From an uncultured Chitinophagaceae bacterium (GTDB lineage: Bacteria > Bacteroidota > Bacteroidia > Chitinophagales > Chitinophagaceae): 64,000 nt of DNA. Positions 62,030-64,000 of the stretch are shown here, piece after piece. The notes below the pieces were generated by a model. The model worked only from the letters and a program-made list of their open reading frames with translations, did not search any database and was not told the origin of the DNA. A program made the translations under genes and the position numbers. The stretch is taken from assembly GCA_937907395.1 (NCBI GenBank), contig CALCII010000013.1:372001-436000 (forward strand). The letters are read 5' to 3'. Numbering within the stretch: position 1 is the first letter of the stretch; every line of letters begins with the position of its first letter.

Positions 62030-62818
62030 ATGAATAAGAAAATTGCCATTATTGGTGGCGGAAACCTGGGCGTGGCGATTGCAGAAGGTTTGATTAAAAG
62101 CGGTTTCAGTTTACCGGAGCATATCATTATTACCAAACGAAATATAAAAACACTTACAGAAATTGAACGCAAAGGTGTGCTTGTTTCTTCCAGCAACCAG
62201 GAAGCAGTAAACTATGCCGATTTTATTATTCTGGCAATAAAGCCCTTCCAGATTAAGGAAGTGTTGTTAGGAATAAAAGAAGATCTCAATCCGGCCAAAC
62301 ATATATTGGTGAGTGTGGTTACCGGTGTTATGATCAGTGATATGAAAGAATGGGTGGGCGATTCAATGCCAATTGTAAGGGCAATGCCCAATACTGCTAT
62401 TGCTATACAGGAAAGTATGACCTGTATTTGTGCTGCAAACACTACACAGGATCAGTTAGACTATGTGCATGATTTGTTTTCACAATTGGGTCGTGTGGCA
62501 TTGATTGAAGAAAAACTGATGGATGCATCTACTGTGTTAGGTGCATGTGGAATTGCGTTTGCACTACGTTACATACGTGCCAGTATCCAGGGTGGAATTG
62601 AAATAGGCTTTGATGCCAAAACAGCCACTTTAATTGCAGCACAAACAGTGAATGGTGCTGCAGAATTACTCATTCAAAAAGGCACACACCCGGAAGCAGA
62701 AATTGATAAAGTGACTACACCGAGGGGTTGTACAATAGCCGGACTGAATGAAATGGAGCACCGTGGCTTCAGTTCTTCACTCATCAGGGGAATTAAGGCG
62801 AGTTACGATAGTATTTAA
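62030..62818 (+). CDS. proC: Pyrroline-5-carboxylate reductase
   Basis: Last step of proline synthesis. 262 residues: Rossmann AIIGGGNLGVAIAEGL, KPFQIKEVL, SVVTGVMISDMKEWVG, VRAMPNTAIAIQESM, and the C-terminal dimer domain with TTPRGCTIAGLNEME. Standard length; starts 55 bases after the SGNH gene. Confidence 0.95.
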   Translation: MNKKIAIIGGGNLGVAIAEGLIKSGFSLPEHIIITKRNIKTLTEIERKGVLVSSSNQEAVNYADFIILAIKPFQIKEVLLGIKEDLNPAKHILVSVVTGVMISDMKEWVGDSMPIVRAMPNTAIAIQESMTCICAANTTQDQLDYVHDLFSQLGRVALIEEKLMDASTVLGACGIAFALRYIRASIQGGIEIGFDAKTATLIAAQTVNGAAELLIQKGTHPEAEIDKVTTPRGCTIAGLNEMEHRGFSSSLIRGIKASYDSI

Positions 62819-62824
62819 GTTGAA

Positions 62825-63913
62825 ATGAAATTTACATTTCTGATATTGCTTGCTGTACATTTAATCCAATTCAAAACAGTTGCCCAGTCGAAAGATACAT
62901 TCGCTGTTCAGTTGTATACAGAGACTTATGCCACAATCGTTGATAGTAAACCGCCTGCGGAACGCAGATCAGGATTTATATATAATTACCCCCGAGCAAA
63001 TTCTGCCGGCATCAACATTTCCTTAGCCCGGCTTTATTACCAAAAGTCTCATTTCCGTACAGCAGTTGGAATAATGGCAGGTGATTATCCCAAATTGAAC
63101 CTGGCTGCAGAACCCAAATCTATACGGAATCTGTACGAAGCAAGTGTAGGCTACCGGTTCACCCGAAGTGAAGAAGTATGGTTAGATGCCGGTGTATTAC
63201 CCTCGCATATTGGTTTGGAAACGGTAATTGGAAAAGATAACAACACGGCCACAAGAAGTATTACCGCCGATAACTCTCCATATTTTGAAACCGGACTGCG
63301 GTTGAGTTACCGCCCCAACAATCATTGGTATTTTGCCATGCTTGCTTTGAATGGCTGGCAAACGATTTCAACGCCTGCAGATCAGTTTGGAGCATCCTGG
63401 GGAGCACAGGTAACATACACACCCACAGCAAAAATTCTGATCAATAATAGTAGTTTCATCGGCAAGGTGTTTAATGGCACGAAATATATCACAAGGATGT
63501 ATTCCAATCTGTATTCTGTATTGAATCTTCATCCAAAATCAACCTTGATACTGGGTTGGGATTTTGGTTTGCAGGACGACCCTGTTGCTTCCAATAAAAT
63601 TATTCATTGGAATATGCTTCAGGGAGCATTTCAATATAAAATAAAACCCGGGGCATGGTCGGCCACCGCCCGTTTTGAACAAGTGCTGGATCCCCAGCGT
63701 ATTTTATATCAACCGGCTACTCCCGGATCGGCCTTTCACCTCAGCCATGCATCTGTAAATATCGATTGGACTCCTGTAAAACAATTTATGATCAGGGCAG
63801 AAATCAACTTGCAAAAATCGGCATCACCTGTTTTTATCAGCAATGGAAATCCCGGAAAAAAACAACTGGCTGGATTTCTCATCCTTTGTTACCAGTTTTT
63901 GTATAACCAGTAA
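62825..63913 (+). CDS. Outer-membrane beta-barrel (porin-like) protein
   Basis: A 362-residue protein with a signal peptide (MKFTFLILLAVHLIQFKTVA, then Q) and a mature part of alternating hydrophobic/polar strands ending in an aromatic residue-rich C terminus (AGFLILCYQFLY). Phrases such as YEASVGYRF, WLDAGVLPSHIGLE and FETGLRLSYRPN are typical of the OmpL/BBP2-like outer-membrane barrels of Bacteroidota. Ligand unknown. Starts 6 bases after proC. Confidence 0.82.
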   Translation: MKFTFLILLAVHLIQFKTVAQSKDTFAVQLYTETYATIVDSKPPAERRSGFIYNYPRANSAGINISLARLYYQKSHFRTAVGIMAGDYPKLNLAAEPKSIRNLYEASVGYRFTRSEEVWLDAGVLPSHIGLETVIGKDNNTATRSITADNSPYFETGLRLSYRPNNHWYFAMLALNGWQTISTPADQFGASWGAQVTYTPTAKILINNSSFIGKVFNGTKYITRMYSNLYSVLNLHPKSTLILGWDFGLQDDPVASNKIIHWNMLQGAFQYKIKPGAWSATARFEQVLDPQRILYQPATPGSAFHLSHASVNIDWTPVKQFMIRAEINLQKSASPVFISNGNPGKKQLAGFLILCYQFLYNQ

Positions 63914-63955
63914 GCATTTTGTCTTTTCTTTTTCAAAAGTCCCCGACATCTTTTT

Positions 63956-63983
63956 TTTGAAAGAAAAAATCATCGTAGGTTTG
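63956..63983 (+). promoter_or_regulatory. Candidate promoter of a gene beyond the right edge
   Basis: TTTG (63956-63959), 16 bases, TAGGTTTG (63976-63983), an exact -7 box with slightly short spacing. An ATG at 63985 would lie before the predicted start of transcription. Confidence 0.4.
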
Positions 63984-64000
63984 CATGACCTCCACGATTA

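Noticed and set aside
63985..64000. ATG at the right edge as a gene start
   Set aside because: It lies 2 bases after an exact -7 box, so before the predicted start of transcription; only five codons are visible.

Overview
The window looks like chromosomal DNA of a Bacteroidota bacterium, most likely of the Chitinophagaceae or a close relative. The evidence is: several secreted proteins ending in type IX secretion (T9SS) sorting domains, type III glutamine synthetase, DUF1573 and DUF2807 proteins, moderate G+C, almost no Shine-Dalgarno signals, and many promoters of the Bacteroidota form (TTTG, about 20 bases, TAnnTTTG). Nearly all of it is core metabolic and housekeeping gene space. There is no prophage, IS element, CRISPR array or rRNA operon. 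The only accessory-looking locus is a small tRNA-Met/GIY-YIG region near 31.3-32.0 kb.

Layout. 0-7.4 kb: a truncated secreted binding-protein-like gene, guaA, a DUF2807 protein, a zinc carboxypeptidase, a secreted endonuclease I, rpsT and a GH3 glucosaminidase. 7.5-11.5 kb: sucA-sucB (2-oxoglutarate dehydrogenase E1 and E2). 11.6-17.4 kb: an RsmB-type methyltransferase, a T9SS subtilase, a lipoprotein, mnmA and a retropepsin-like protein. 17.5-24.2 kb: ssb, radC, prs, rplY, pth, an FAH-family hydrolase and a fused alpha/beta 2-oxoacid dehydrogenase E1. 24.2-30.0 kb: a LysR regulator divergent from leuC-leuD-leuA-like-leuB, with a clear T-N11-A operator and a promoter between them. 30.2-33.2 kb: a KAS III enzyme, the tRNA-Met/GIY-YIG array and an aminotransferase. 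33.3-42.6 kb: two DUF1573 proteins, a second fused E1, a PhzF protein, a transglutaminase-like membrane protein, a DCC protein, YebC and two transporters. 42.7-48.6 kb: a DedA fusion, an MFS transporter, a heptosyltransferase-like GT9, a lipase, mdh and a thioredoxin-like protein. 48.7-51.4 kb: efp, accB and accC. 51.6-64 kb: a T9SS protein, glnN, a membrane protein, then purL-hldD-SGNH-proC-porin.

The genes supply TCA-cycle enzymes (sucAB, mdh), leucine synthesis, branched-chain or related 2-oxoacid oxidation, fatty acid initiation (accBC, KAS III), purine synthesis (guaA, purL, prs), LPS heptose synthesis (hldD, GT9) and translation factors (rpsT, rplY, pth, efp, mnmA).

The most unusual points are: (1) a tRNA-Met array in which three damaged tRNA-Met copies carry the same GC-rich hairpin-forming insert, and a GIY-YIG nuclease gene sits between two perfect 55-bp repeats and takes its stop codon from a tRNA remnant; (2) an elongation factor P whose tip residue is Arg32 rather than lysine, in a loop resembling the rhamnosylated type; (3) a well-formed LysR operator/promoter for the leucine operon; (4) intergenic repeats and nested hairpins inside the leu and acc operons.
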